A program made the translations under genes and the position numbers. The notes below the pieces were generated by a model. That model did not search any database, was not told where the DNA came from, and saw only the letters and a list, made by a program, of their open reading frames with translations. Positions 27,099 through 36,400 of a stretch of 43,291 nt of DNA are shown here, piece by piece. Source of the DNA: Streptococcus oralis. GTDB taxonomy: Bacteria; Bacillota; Bacilli; Lactobacillales; Streptococcaceae. Each line of letters opens with the position of its first letter. The stretch's first letter is position 1. The DNA lies in the NCBI RefSeq assembly GCF_001578935.1, contig NZ_KQ969521.1, positions 198,908 through 242,198 on the forward strand. Reading direction: 5' to 3'.

Positions 27099-27938
27099 AT
27101 GACAAAAGCAGATACGATTTTTAAAGAAAATATTGAACGAATCCTCAGAGACGGTGTCTTTTCTGAGCAGGCACGTCCCAAGTATAAGGATGGGACTGTT
27201 GCCAACTCCAAGTACGTAACGGGTGCCTTTGCCGAGTATGACTTGGCTAAGGGGGAATTTCCCATCACAACCTTGCGTCCCATTGCGATCAAATCCGCTA
27301 TCAAGGAAGTGCTCTGGATTTACCAGGATCAGTCTAATAGCCTAGAAGTGCTAAATAGCAAGTACAATGTCCACTACTGGAATGACTGGGAAGTGGGAGA
27401 TACGGGAACTATTGGTGAGCGCTATGGGGCAGTCGTTAAGAAACACGATATCATCAACAAGCTTCTCAAGCAGTTGGAAGCCAACCCTTGGAACCGCCGC
27501 AATATCATTTCGCTCTGGGATTACCAAGCTTTCGAAGAAACAGATGGGTTGCTCCCATGTGCCTTTCAGACCATGTTTGATGTCCGTCGTGTTGATGGGG
27601 AAATCTATCTGGATGCGACCTTGACCCAGCGTTCTAATGATATGCTGGTGGCCCACCACATTAACGCTATGCAGTACGTGGCTCTTCAAATGATGATTGC
27701 CAAGCATTTCGGCTGGAAGGTTGGGAAGTTTTTCTATTTTATCAACAACCTTCATATCTATGATAATCAGTTTGAACAAGCAGAGGAATTGCTCCGCCGT
27801 GAGCCGTCAAACTGCCAACCACGCTTGGTTTTAAATGTTCCTGATGGGACCAATTTCTTTGATATCAAAGCGGAAGACTTTGAGTTGGTTGACTATGATC
27901 CAGTTAAGCCGCAGCTGAAGTTTGATTTGGCTATTTAA
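27099..27938 (+). CDS. thyA: Thymidylate synthase
   Basis: ThyA methylates dUMP to dTMP with methylene-tetrahydrofolate. The 279-residue length is typical. The catalytic cysteine is Cys154 in [13 protein letters not shown]. The substrate-binding segments [19 protein letters not shown] and [17 protein letters not shown] are intact. The loop [19 protein letters not shown] differs from the E. coli form but fits the streptococcal/lactococcal type. It ends at a strong terminator shared with the convergent DUF3042 gene. Confidence 0.97.
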   Translation: MTKADTIFKENIERILRDGVFSEQARPKYKDGTVANSKYVTGAFAEYDLAKGEFPITTLRPIAIKSAIKEVLWIYQDQSNSLEVLNSKYNVHYWNDWEVGDTGTIGERYGAVVKKHDIINKLLKQLEANPWNRRNIISLWDYQAFEETDGLLPCAFQTMFDVRRVDGEIYLDATLTQRSNDMLVAHHINAMQYVALQMMIAKHFGWKVGKFFYFINNLHIYDNQFEQAEELLRREPSNCQPRLVLNVPDGTNFFDIKAEDFELVDYDPVKPQLKFDLAI

Positions 27939-27944
27939 GAAATA

Positions 27945-27974
27945 AAAAGAAGTTGAGAAATCTCAACTTCTTTT
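27945..27974. terminator. Bidirectional terminator between thyA and the DUF3042 gene
   Basis: A perfect inverted repeat, AAAAGAAGTTGAGA (27945-27958) with TCTCAACTTCTTTT (27961-27974), flanked by A and T runs on both sides, so it can end transcripts from either direction. It sits between two convergent genes. Confidence 0.9.
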
Positions 27975-27979
27975 GTATA

Positions 27980-28150
27980 TTAATGTGATACGCGGCGGCG
28001 AGCTGCTTTTTTGCGGTTTTCTTCGATGAAAGCTGCTTTTTGCTCTTCTGGCTCAATCACTTTCTTTTTAATTGCGTATACTGCACCTGCAACGGCAGCG
28101 ACAGTTCCTGCGACACCTGTTACAAGACCTTTAGCGAATCCTTTAGCCAT
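27980..28150 (-). CDS. Small DUF3042 family protein
   Basis: This is the only gene on the minus strand. The ATG (complement of 28148-28150) follows AGGAGG with 7-base spacing, so the much longer in-frame extension upstream is not used. The 56-residue product starts MAKGFAKGLVTGVAGTVAAV, has one Gly/Ala-rich hydrophobic helix (about 8-27) and a highly charged tail ending KKAARRRVSH. This matches DUF3042 proteins of lactic acid bacteria; their function is unknown. It is probably a small membrane protein. It is divergent from miaA and convergent with thyA. Confidence 0.9.
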   Translation of the reverse strand: MAKGFAKGLVTGVAGTVAAVAGAVYAIKKKVIEPEEQKAAFIEENRKKAARRRVSH

Positions 28151-28222
28151 GAGTCTTCCTCCTTTATCTTCCCGAACAGTCAGGCTCCTCAAGTGGTAGC
28201 ATTTTTCTGACTGACCTTTTTG

Positions 28223-28231
28223 TGATATAAT
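28223..28231 (+). promoter_or_regulatory. Extended -10 promoter of the miaA-hflX operon
   Basis: TGA then TATAAT (28226-28231), an extended -10 with a weak -35, 40 bases before the miaA ATG. An inverted repeat, CAGTCAG (28178-28184) with CTGACTG, lies just upstream in the divergent intergenic region. Confidence 0.65.
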
Positions 28232-28270
28232 AATAGTAACGAAAAAATGGGAATTTTTCAAGGAAAAAAG

Positions 28271-29155
28271 ATGAAAACAAAAATAATTGTGATTGTTGGA
28301 CCGACTGCTGTTGGGAAGACAGCCCTTGCTATTGAAGTGGCCAAGCGCTTTGGTGGAGAGGTGGTCAGTGGCGACAGTCAGCAAGTATACAGAGGGTTGG
28401 ATATTGGGACGGCCAAGGCTAGCCCAGAGGAACAAGCTGTTGTTCCTCATCATTTGATTGATGTCAGAGAGGTGACCGAGTCTTACTCGGCTTTTGATTT
28501 TGTTTCAGAAGCTAAGAAGGCTATTGAGGATATTCATAACCGTGGTAAGCTAGCTATTATCGCGGGTGGTACAGGGCTTTATATCCAGAGTTTGCTGGAA
28601 GGATACCATCTAGGTGGAGAAACACCTCATGAGGAGATTTTAGCTTATCGGGCTAGTTTGGAGCCTTATTCAGATGAGGAATTAGCCCATCTCGTGAAGC
28701 AAGCAGGTCTTGAAATTCCCCAGTTTAACCGTCGTCGTGCGATGCGTTCCTTGGAAATTGCTCATTTTGGTCAGGATTTGGAAAATCAAGAGACCTTGTA
28801 TGAACCTCTGATTATCTGCTTGGACGATGAGCGCAGTCAGCTTTATGAACGGATCAACCATCGAGTGGATTTAATGTTTGAGGCTGGGTTATTGGATGAG
28901 GCCAAGTGGCTTTTTGACCATTACCCTGATGTGCAGGCTGCTAAAGGAATTGGCTACAAAGAACTCTTTCCTTATTTCCGTGGAGAGCAGACTTTAGAGG
29001 AAGCTAGTGAGACTCTCAAACAGGCGACTCGACGTTTTGCCAAGCGTCAGCTGACCTGGTTTCGTAATCGCATGCAGGTCACCTTTTATCATATAGGAGA
29101 GCCTGACGTACAGGACCGCATTTTAAGCCAGATAGAGGAGTTTTTAGATGATTGA
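28271..29155 (+). CDS. miaA: tRNA dimethylallyltransferase
   Basis: MiaA transfers a dimethylallyl group to A37 of tRNAs that read codons starting with U. The ATG at 28271 follows AAGGAAAAAAG and gives 294 residues, the normal length; the in-frame ATG at 28247 lacks a ribosome binding site. Motifs are the P-loop [34 protein letters not shown], and [17 protein letters not shown]. The C-terminal [12 protein letters not shown] and [14 protein letters not shown] are also present. It overlaps hflX by 8 bases and heads an operon running at least to the rnz gene. Confidence 0.97.
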   Translation: MKTKIIVIVGPTAVGKTALAIEVAKRFGGEVVSGDSQQVYRGLDIGTAKASPEEQAVVPHHLIDVREVTESYSAFDFVSEAKKAIEDIHNRGKLAIIAGGTGLYIQSLLEGYHLGGETPHEEILAYRASLEPYSDEELAHLVKQAGLEIPQFNRRRAMRSLEIAHFGQDLENQETLYEPLIICLDDERSQLYERINHRVDLMFEAGLLDEAKWLFDHYPDVQAAKGIGYKELFPYFRGEQTLEEASETLKQATRRFAKRQLTWFRNRMQVTFYHIGEPDVQDRILSQIEEFLDD

Positions 29156-30386
29156 AACGGAGAAAAAAGAGGAACGGGTCCTGCTCATCGGTGTGGAATT
29201 GCAGGGTATGGACAATTTTGATCTCTCCATGGAAGAATTGGCCAGTCTAGCCAAGACAGCTGGTGCAGTCGTTGTGGATAGCTACAGGCAAAAACGGGAA
29301 AAGTATGACTCCAAGACCTTTGTTGGTTCTGGTAAGTTGGAAGAGATTGCACTCATGGTAGATGCGGAAGAAATTACTACTGTCATCGTCAACAACCGCT
29401 TGACTCCACGGCAAAATGTCAATCTGGAGGAAGTTCTGGGAGTTAAGGTTATTGACCGTATGCAGTTGATTCTGGATATCTTTGCCATGCGGGCTCGAAG
29501 CCATGAAGGGAAACTCCAAGTCCACCTAGCCCAGCTCAAATATCTCTTGCCCCGCTTGGTTGGTCAGGGGATTATGCTCAGCCGTCAGGCAGGGGGAATT
29601 GGTTCCCGTGGACCTGGTGAAAGCCAGCTGGAGTTGAACCGTCGTAGTGTTCGTAATCAAATCACAGATATCGAGCGTCAGCTTAAGGTGGCTGAGAAAA
29701 ATCGGGCGACAGTCAGAGAAAAACGTCTGGAGTCAAGCACCTTCAAGATTGGTTTGATTGGCTACACCAATGCAGGGAAATCAACCATCATGAATACCTT
29801 GACAAGTAAGACCCAGTATGAGGCTGATGAGTTGTTTGCGACTCTGGATGCGACGACCAAGAGTATCCATTTGGGAGGCAATCTTCAGGTGACTTTAACG
29901 GACACTGTTGGCTTTATCCAAGACTTGCCAACAGAATTGGTGTCCAGTTTCAAGTCGACCTTGGAAGAAAGCAAGCATGTGGATTTTCTGGTTCATGTCA
30001 TTGATGCCAGCAATCCTTACCACGAAGAGCATGAAAAAACAGTCCTGTCCATCATGAAAGACTTGGATATGGAGGATATTCCCCGCCTGACCCTTTATAA
30101 TAAAGCGGATTTGGTGGAGGATTTCACGCCGACACAAACGCCATACGCCCTCATTTCTGCCAAGTCTGAGGATAGTCGGGAAAACTTGCAAGCATTATTG
30201 CTAGATAAGATTAAGGATATTTTTGAAGTCTTTACCCTGCGCGTTCCTTTTTCTAAGTCCTACAAGATTCATGATTTAGAAAGTGTAGCGATTCTGGAGG
30301 ATCGTGACTACCAAGATGATGGAGAAGTCATTACAGGCTACATTTCCGAGAAAAATAAATGGAGGTTAGAGGATTTTTATGACTGA
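29148..30386 (+). CDS. hflX: Ribosome-associated GTPase HflX
   Basis: HflX is a GTPase that binds the large ribosomal subunit and can split stalled ribosomes. The 412-residue protein has the N-terminal HflX domain with [10 protein letters not shown], a linker coiled coil with [14 protein letters not shown], and a G domain. G motifs are [12 protein letters not shown] (G1), [13 protein letters not shown] (G3) and LYNKADL (G4). Start and stop overlap the neighbouring genes by 8 bases each, so the operon is tightly coupled. Location beside miaA is common in bacteria. Confidence 0.96.
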   Translation: MIETEKKEERVLLIGVELQGMDNFDLSMEELASLAKTAGAVVVDSYRQKREKYDSKTFVGSGKLEEIALMVDAEEITTVIVNNRLTPRQNVNLEEVLGVKVIDRMQLILDIFAMRARSHEGKLQVHLAQLKYLLPRLVGQGIMLSRQAGGIGSRGPGESQLELNRRSVRNQITDIERQLKVAEKNRATVREKRLESSTFKIGLIGYTNAGKSTIMNTLTSKTQYEADELFATLDATTKSIHLGGNLQVTLTDTVGFIQDLPTELVSSFKSTLEESKHVDFLVHVIDASNPYHEEHEKTVLSIMKDLDMEDIPRLTLYNKADLVEDFTPTQTPYALISAKSEDSRENLQALLLDKIKDIFEVFTLRVPFSKSYKIHDLESVAILEDRDYQDDGEVITGYISEKNKWRLEDFYD

Positions 30387-31002
30387 TATCAAAACCTTGG
30401 CTCTAAAGTATGGAGGTTATACAAGTCTGGATAAGGTCTATCTGGATCAGCTTCTAGCTGGCAAAACAGAGCAGGAGCAGTTGGCTCTCATCACACCTCC
30501 GCCTAGTGTAGTCAATGCCTACTTTGCTGAACTCTACCAGAAAAAGAGTCCTGAGGCTGCGACGGATTATTTTGCAGAACTCAGTCAGGAACTGAACCTC
30601 TACAATGCTGAGCCAAGTTTCACCTTTGAAAATAAGCCTTTTATTCGTCTTAATTTATCTGGCAAATCTTTTGGATTTTGCTATGAGAGTGAGGGGCTGG
30701 GGCGGATTTTCTCTGAAAATGAAGAGGAAATCTCGGATGACTTGCTCTTTGAAATTGCGCAAATTTTCCCCCATCAACTCGTCTTTGAAGAGTCTGGCAA
30801 GATTTACCTGAAAGCTGTCGGGGATGAGGAAGTTGTTAGTGTGGAGAGCCTCACAGTTTTGACAGATTTGGAAAGTTTGGCTGATGGTCGCAAGCGTCTC
30901 AAAGGATACAGCCAAGAGGATTTACTGCAAGAAGCTGTTGCTTTTTCTGGCAAGCGCTATTTCCGATCGGAAAACCGCACAGCCATGTTATATATTGATT
31001 AA
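30379..31002 (+). CDS. Conserved hypothetical protein between hflX and rnz
   Basis: This 207-residue soluble protein overlaps hflX by 8 bases with a GGAGG-like site upstream. The N-terminal part is helical ([20 protein letters not shown]). It contains [17 protein letters not shown], then a mixed strand region and a C-terminal helix with [14 protein letters not shown]. It has no signal, membrane segment or enzyme motif that I recognise. A similar protein occupies the same place in pneumococcus. Some automatic annotations of such proteins name a cystathionine lyase, but no PLP motif is visible, so I would not transfer that name. Confidence 0.88.
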   Translation: MTDIKTLALKYGGYTSLDKVYLDQLLAGKTEQEQLALITPPPSVVNAYFAELYQKKSPEAATDYFAELSQELNLYNAEPSFTFENKPFIRLNLSGKSFGFCYESEGLGRIFSENEEEISDDLLFEIAQIFPHQLVFEESGKIYLKAVGDEEVVSVESLTVLTDLESLADGRKRLKGYSQEDLLQEAVAFSGKRYFRSENRTAMLYID

Positions 31003-31016
31003 TTAGAAAGTATCGA

Positions 31017-31946
31017 ATGGATATTCAATTTTTAGGAACAGGGGCTGGTCAGCCCTCTAAAGCCCGCAACGTCTCAAGTCTCGCCCTGAAACTCTTGGAC
31101 GAGATTAACGAAGTTTGGCTCTTTGACTGTGGAGAAGGAACGCAAAATCGCATTCTGGAAACCACAATTCGACCACGGAAGGTCAGCAAAATCTTTATCA
31201 CCCACCTGCATGGAGACCACATCTTTGGCTTGCCAGGATTCCTTTCTAGCCGTGCTTTTCAGGCCAATGAAGAGCAGACAGATTTGGAAATCTATGGACC
31301 GCAAGGGATCAAGGCCTTTGTCTTGACTAGTCTTCGTGTATCAGGTTCTCGCCTGCCTTACCGCATTCATTTTCATGAGTTTGATCAAGATTCTCTAGGG
31401 AAAGTCCTTGAGACTGATAAATTCACTGTGTATGCAGAGGAGCTGGACCACACTATTTTCTGTGTTGGCTATCGTGTCATGCAAAAGGATCTAGAAGGTA
31501 CCTTGGATGCTGAAAAACTCAAGGCTGCTGGTGTTCCGTTTGGTCCGCTTTTTGGAAAAATCAAAAACGGTCAGGATATTGTTCTGGATGATGGAACTGA
31601 AATCAAGGCAGCTGACTATATCTCAGCGCCACGTCCAGGTAAGATCATCACCATTCTGGGTGACACCCGAAAAACCAATGCCAGTGTGCGTCTAGCTGTC
31701 AATGCCGATGTCTTGGTTCACGAGTCGACTTATGGTAAGGGAGATGAAAAAATTGCTCGCAATCACGGTCACTCAACCAATATGCAGGCAGCACAAGTAG
31801 CAGCAGAAGCAGGTGCCAAACGCCTCCTGCTCAATCATATTAGCGCTCGTTTCCTCTCAAAAGATATCAGCCAGCTCAAGAAAGATGCTGCAACTGTTTT
31901 TGAAAATGTCCATGTCGTCAAAGATCTGGAAGAGGTTGAGTTATAA
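31017..31946 (+). CDS. rnz: Ribonuclease Z
   Basis: RNase Z cuts the 3' trailer from tRNA precursors that lack an encoded CCA. The 309-residue length is standard for the short form. It begins [20 protein letters not shown]. The metallo-beta-lactamase zinc motif is [16 protein letters not shown], and further ligands lie in ILGDTRKTN and [13 protein letters not shown], with [10 protein letters not shown] near the end. It follows the hypothetical gene by 14 bases in the miaA operon, grouping two tRNA-maturation enzymes. Confidence 0.97.
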   Translation: MDIQFLGTGAGQPSKARNVSSLALKLLDEINEVWLFDCGEGTQNRILETTIRPRKVSKIFITHLHGDHIFGLPGFLSSRAFQANEEQTDLEIYGPQGIKAFVLTSLRVSGSRLPYRIHFHEFDQDSLGKVLETDKFTVYAEELDHTIFCVGYRVMQKDLEGTLDAEKLKAAGVPFGPLFGKIKNGQDIVLDDGTEIKAADYISAPRPGKIITILGDTRKTNASVRLAVNADVLVHESTYGKGDEKIARNHGHSTNMQAAQVAAEAGAKRLLLNHISARFLSKDISQLKKDAATVFENVHVVKDLEEVEL

Positions 31947-31975
31947 TGTTTCAGGTTCGTTGAGAGGGAAATAAG

Positions 31976-32467
31976 ATGAATGTTGAAAATCGTTTATTGG
32001 ATAAAGCGGATTGGTATTATGAGAATGCACTAACCAACTACTTGCACAGCTATCAATTACAAAAAGAAGAGCTAACCCAAAAAGATTATCGGGAGATTTA
32101 TCGTTGGGCTGCGAATCATATCGGTTTTTTCGTTACTTGGCTCATCCAGCTTGATGCCAAAGAAATGATGTCTCCTGATGAAGAAACGGTATTCCAAAGT
32201 GTAAAAAATGAACAAACTTTGGGTGTTGATTATCTTTTAGACTGGTGCGATGGTAAACTGGGAATAATGGATATTACAAAGGATTTTCAGGCTTTTGTAA
32301 ATGACTATTATGAACATCAGTATATGGATGATTATTCCGAATTTGTAGTCAATGACTTGTATGACTTGCCTTTAGAATTTTTAGGTAGCTGGGAGGATTA
32401 TCATCTGTTTGCTCCAGTCATTGATCAAGCTTATGCTCATTATTTAGCTGGAAAAAGATTTCATTAA
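31976..32467 (+). CDS. DUF7832-like small acidic protein (possible immunity-type protein)
   Basis: This 163-residue acidic soluble protein has GAGAGG before the ATG. It opens with LLDKADWYYENALTNY and then AANHIGFFVTWLIQLDAKEM. The D-x-A-x-W-Y/H-Y opening followed by HIGxFxxWxI resembles the DUF7832 group, whose members are often found in immunity-like or antitoxin-like contexts; this is from memory and tentative. Many Tyr, Trp and Asp residues and no catalytic motif are seen. In the pneumococcal reference I recall, rnz is followed directly by the dehydrogenase, so this gene looks like an insertion. No toxin gene is visible beside it. Confidence 0.75.
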   Translation: MNVENRLLDKADWYYENALTNYLHSYQLQKEELTQKDYREIYRWAANHIGFFVTWLIQLDAKEMMSPDEETVFQSVKNEQTLGVDYLLDWCDGKLGIMDITKDFQAFVNDYYEHQYMDDYSEFVVNDLYDLPLEFLGSWEDYHLFAPVIDQAYAHYLAGKRFH

Positions 32468-32495
32468 ATTGACCAACACTTTGAAAGGAATAGAG

Positions 32496-33251
32496 ATGCG
32501 CACCATCATCATCACTGGGGCAAGCGGTGGCTTAGCCCAAGAAATGGTCAAACTCTTGCCAAATGACCAACTCATCTTACTAGGTAGAAACAAGGAAAAA
32601 TTAGCTCAACTCTACGGAAATCATCCTAATGTGGAATGGATTGAAATCGACATTACTGATGACTCAGCCCTAGAAGCTCTAGTAGCTGACCTCTATCTCC
32701 GTTATGGCAAGATTGATGTCTTGATTAACAACGCTGGCTATGGAATTTTTGAAGACTTTGACCAGATTTCTGACAAAGACATTCACCAGATGTTTGAGGT
32801 TAATACCTTTGCTCTGATGAATCTGTCTCGTCATCTTGGAGCTCGTATGAAGGAAAGTCGAAAAGGGCATATCATCAATATCATCAGCATGGCAGGTTTG
32901 ATAGCGACTAGCAAGTCCAGTCTCTATTCAGCGACAAAGTTTGCGGCTATTGGCTTTTCAAATGCTTTGCGCCTCGAACTGATGCCCTGTGGAGTCTATG
33001 TGACGACAGTTAATCCAGGACCGATTCGTACTGCCTTTTTTGATCAGGCAGACCCAGATGGGACCTACCTCAAGTCGGTTGACCGTTTTATCTTAGAACC
33101 AGATGCGGTGGCTAAAAAGATTATTAAGTGTATAGGAAAAAACAAACGGGAGCTCAATCTCCCAGTTTTGTTGAATCTAGCCCATAAGTTTTATACTCTC
33201 TTTCCTAAACTAGCTGATAAGTTGGCAGGGGAGACATTTAATTATAAGTAA
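32496..33251 (+). CDS. Short-chain dehydrogenase/reductase
   Basis: The ATG at 32496 follows GAAAGGAATAGAG; an in-frame TTG at 32469 is less likely. The 251-residue protein is a classical SDR. The dinucleotide loop is ITGASGGLAQEM, followed by NNAGYG and the catalytic Ser with the YSATK motif (SSLYSATKFAAIGFS). The C-terminal NPGPIRTAFF completes the fold. This suggests an NAD(P)-dependent oxidoreductase of the DltE/YqjQ type; the substrate is unknown. It is the last gene of the miaA-rnz run and is followed by a terminator. Confidence 0.93.
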   Translation: MRTIIITGASGGLAQEMVKLLPNDQLILLGRNKEKLAQLYGNHPNVEWIEIDITDDSALEALVADLYLRYGKIDVLINNAGYGIFEDFDQISDKDIHQMFEVNTFALMNLSRHLGARMKESRKGHIINIISMAGLIATSKSSLYSATKFAAIGFSNALRLELMPCGVYVTTVNPGPIRTAFFDQADPDGTYLKSVDRFILEPDAVAKKIIKCIGKNKRELNLPVLLNLAHKFYTLFPKLADKLAGETFNYK

Positions 33252-33281
33252 AAGGAGTTCCTTACAAAGGGAACTTTTTAT
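33251..33281 (+). terminator. Rho-independent terminator after the dehydrogenase gene
   Basis: AAAAGGAGTTCC pairs with GGGAACTTTTT with a small internal mismatch. Confidence 0.75.
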
Positions 33282-33401
33282 CATGTTTTACTGAATGTCA
33301 AAAATTGTTTGTTTTTGTTCTAAAACTACATTCACATTTTTTGAATCTTCTACAAATTTTAGAAAAAACAATCAAAAATATGATTTTTTGTGTTTAAGGT
33401 A

Positions 33402-33430
33402 TTGAAATTTCCTATATTGTTTTATAAAAT
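33402..33430 (+). promoter_or_regulatory. Sigma-A promoter of bgaA
   Basis: TTGAAA (33402-33407), a 17-base spacer and TAAAAT (33425-33430), in a very AT-rich 150-base region. It leaves a leader of about 60 bases that contains the cre site. Confidence 0.7.
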
Positions 33431-33471
33431 AAGTGTAAAAGACTATAAAAAGTGATGTGTTTCCAAAGAAA

Positions 33472-33485
33472 TGGAAGCGGTTACT
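33472..33485 (+). promoter_or_regulatory. cre site (CcpA operator) in the bgaA leader
   Basis: TGGAAGCGGTTACT matches the catabolite-responsive element TGNAARCGNWWNCA at 13 of 14 positions. It lies downstream of the promoter and directly before the ribosome binding site AGAGGAGG, the position of a roadblock-type repressor site. CcpA repression of bgaA is known in pneumococcus. Confidence 0.8.
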
Positions 33486-33498
33486 AGAGGAGGATTTT

Positions 33499-36400
33499 AT
33501 GGAAAAAGGCCATTGGAATCGTAAAAGAGTCTACAGCATTCGTAAGTTTGCCGTAGGAGCTTGCTCTGTCATGATTGGAACCTGTGCGGTTCTATTTGGA
33601 GGAAGTGTCATTGGAGAATCACCAGTTTTCGCGGATGAAACTCCAATTACTCACACTGTGGAACCAGCGAAAGAGGAAGGTCCGGCAGTGGAGGAAAAAG
33701 AAGATCAAGCTGTAGCAGAGCACAATGATGCTGCAAGTGTCGACCAAAGTCAAGTTGCTCCAATTGAAGCAAGCAAATCAGAGAAGAAAGAAAACGAACC
33801 TGTATCTCCAAAAGAGGAGAAAGCATCTCTAAAACCTGAAGAAACAGCTCCAAAGGTGGAATCGCAAGCTTCGACTCAAGAAAGATCTGCTAAAGAAGCT
33901 CTTAAAGCTGCGACAAATGAAGAAGTAAATCAAATGATTGAAGATAGAAAAGTGAATTTTAATCAAAATTGGCATTTTAAGCTCAATGCCAATTCCAAAG
34001 AAGCTGTGAAACCAGATACAGATGTATCAACATGGCAAAAATTAGATCTTCCACATGACTGGAGCATCTTTAATGATTTTGACCATGAATCACCTGCACA
34101 AAATGAAGGTGGTCAGTTAAACGGTGGTGAAGCTTGGTACCGTAAAACCTTTAAGTTAGATGAAGAAGATCTTAATAAAAATGTACGTCTAACATTTGAT
34201 GGTGTTTACATGGACTCACAAGTCTATGTCAATGGCCAGTTAGTGGGACATTATCCCAATGGATATAACCAGTTCTCATATGATATCACCAAATACCTTC
34301 ACAAAGATGGTCGTGAGAATGTGATTGCTGTTCATGCTGTCAACAAACAACCAAGTAGCCGTTGGTACTCAGGTAGCGGTATTTACCGTGATGTGACCTT
34401 GCAAGTGACTGATAAGGTTCATGTTGAGAAAAATGGGACAACCATCCTAACGCCAAAACTTGAAGAACAGCAACATGGCAAGGTTGAAACTCATGTAACC
34501 AGCAAAATCGTGAATACGGACGACAAAGACCACGAGCTGGTGGCAGAGTATCAAATCGTTGAACGTGGTGGTCAGGCTGTAACAGGCTTAGTACGTACAG
34601 AGAGTCGTACCTTGAAAGCACATGAAGTAACTAGCCTTGATACGATTTTAGAAGTTGAACAACCAAAACTCTGGACCGTTTTAAATGATAAACCAGCCTT
34701 GTACGAATTGATTACGCGTATTTATCGGGATGGTCAGTTGGTTGATGCTAAAAAAGACCTATTTGGATATCGCTACTACAACTGGACTCCAAATGAAGGT
34801 TTCTCTTTAAATGGTGAACGCATTAAATTCCATGGCGTTTCCTTGCACCATGACCACGGAGCTCTTGGAGCAGAAGAAAACTATAAAGCAGAATATCGTC
34901 GTCTCAAACAAATGAAGGAAATGGGTGTCAATTCCATTCGTACAACCCACAACCCTGCTAGTGAACAAACCTTGCAAATTGCAGCAGAACTTGGTTTGCT
35001 TGTTCAGGAAGAAGCCTTTGATACTTGGTATGGAGGCAAGAAACCGTATGATTATGGCCGTTTCTTTGAAAAAGATGCCACTCACCCAGAAGCGAAAAAA
35101 GGCGAAAAATGGTCCGACTACGACCTTCGAACCATGGTTGAAAGAGGGAAAAATAACCCAGCTATCTTCATGTGGTCAATCGGAAATGAAATCGGTGAAG
35201 CAAGTGGGGATGCTCACTCACTAGCGACAGTAAAACGCTTGGTCAAGGTTGTAAAATCAATTGACACAACTCGTTATGTCACCATGGGAGCTGATAAATT
35301 CCGTTTCGGTAATGGTAGTGGTGGTCATGAGAAAATTGCCGAAGAACTAGATGCAGTTGGATTTAACTACTCTGAAGACAACTATGCCAAACTGCGTGCG
35401 AAACATCCAAACTGGTTGATTTATGGTTCTGAAACGTCTTCTGCAACTCGAACACGTGGTTCTTACTATCATCCTGAAAATCCAAGTATTTCCCACGATA
35501 ACAAACCTGAACGTAACTACGAGCAGTCTGACTATGGAAATGACCGTGTAGGTTGGGGGAAAACGGCTACTGAGTCTTGGACCTTTGACCGTGATAATGC
35601 AGGCTATGCTGGACAGTTCATCTGGACAGGTACGGACTATATCGGTGAGCCTACACCATGGCACAACCAAAACCAAACACCAGTTAAGAGTTCTTACTTC
35701 GGTATCGTGGATACTGCCGGTATTCCTAAAAATGACTATTATCTCTACCAAAGCCAATGGGTTTCTGCCAAGAAGAAACCGATGGTGCACCTTCTTCCTC
35801 ACTGGAACTGGGAAGACCCTAGTCTAAAAGCGAATGTTGCTGACTCAGAAGGCAAGATTCCAGTTCGTGCTTACTCAAACGCTGCGAGCGTAGAATTGTT
35901 CTTAAATGGTCAATCTCTCGGTGTTAAAACGTTCAACAAAAACAAACTAGTGATGGCCGTAGCTACCAAGAAGGTGCCAATGCTAAGGAACTCTATCTTG
36001 AGTGGAAGGTTGCGTACCAACTAGGTACTTTAGAAGCTGTAGCTCGCGATGAAGCTGGAAAAGAAATTGCCCGTGATAAGATTACCACTGCAGGCCAACC
36101 TGCAGGTGTTCGCCTCGTCAAGGAAGAACACGCAATCGCAGCAGATGGAAAAGACTTGACCTACATCTACTACGAAATCGTAGACAGTGAAGGAAATGTG
36201 GTACCAACTGCCAATAATTTGGTTCGTTTCCAATTGCATGGACAAGGTCAACTGGTGGGTGTCGATAATGGGGAACAAGCCAGTCGTGAACGCTACAAGG
36301 CACAACCAGACGGTTCTTGGATCCGCAGAGCCTTTAACGGTAAAGGGGTTGCCATTGTTAAATCAACTGAACAAGCAGGTAAATTCACCCTTACTGCCCA

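Noticed and set aside
28151..28453. Long minus-strand extension of the DUF3042 frame to 157 codons
   Set aside because: A strong AGGAGG site precedes the internal ATG at 28150, and the extension runs through the divergent promoter and into miaA; the 56-residue product matches the family length.
33282..33401. Possible small RNA or gene in the AT-rich gap before bgaA
   Set aside because: No open frame with a ribosome binding site, no stable hairpin with a T run, and only the bgaA promoter and leader could be supported.
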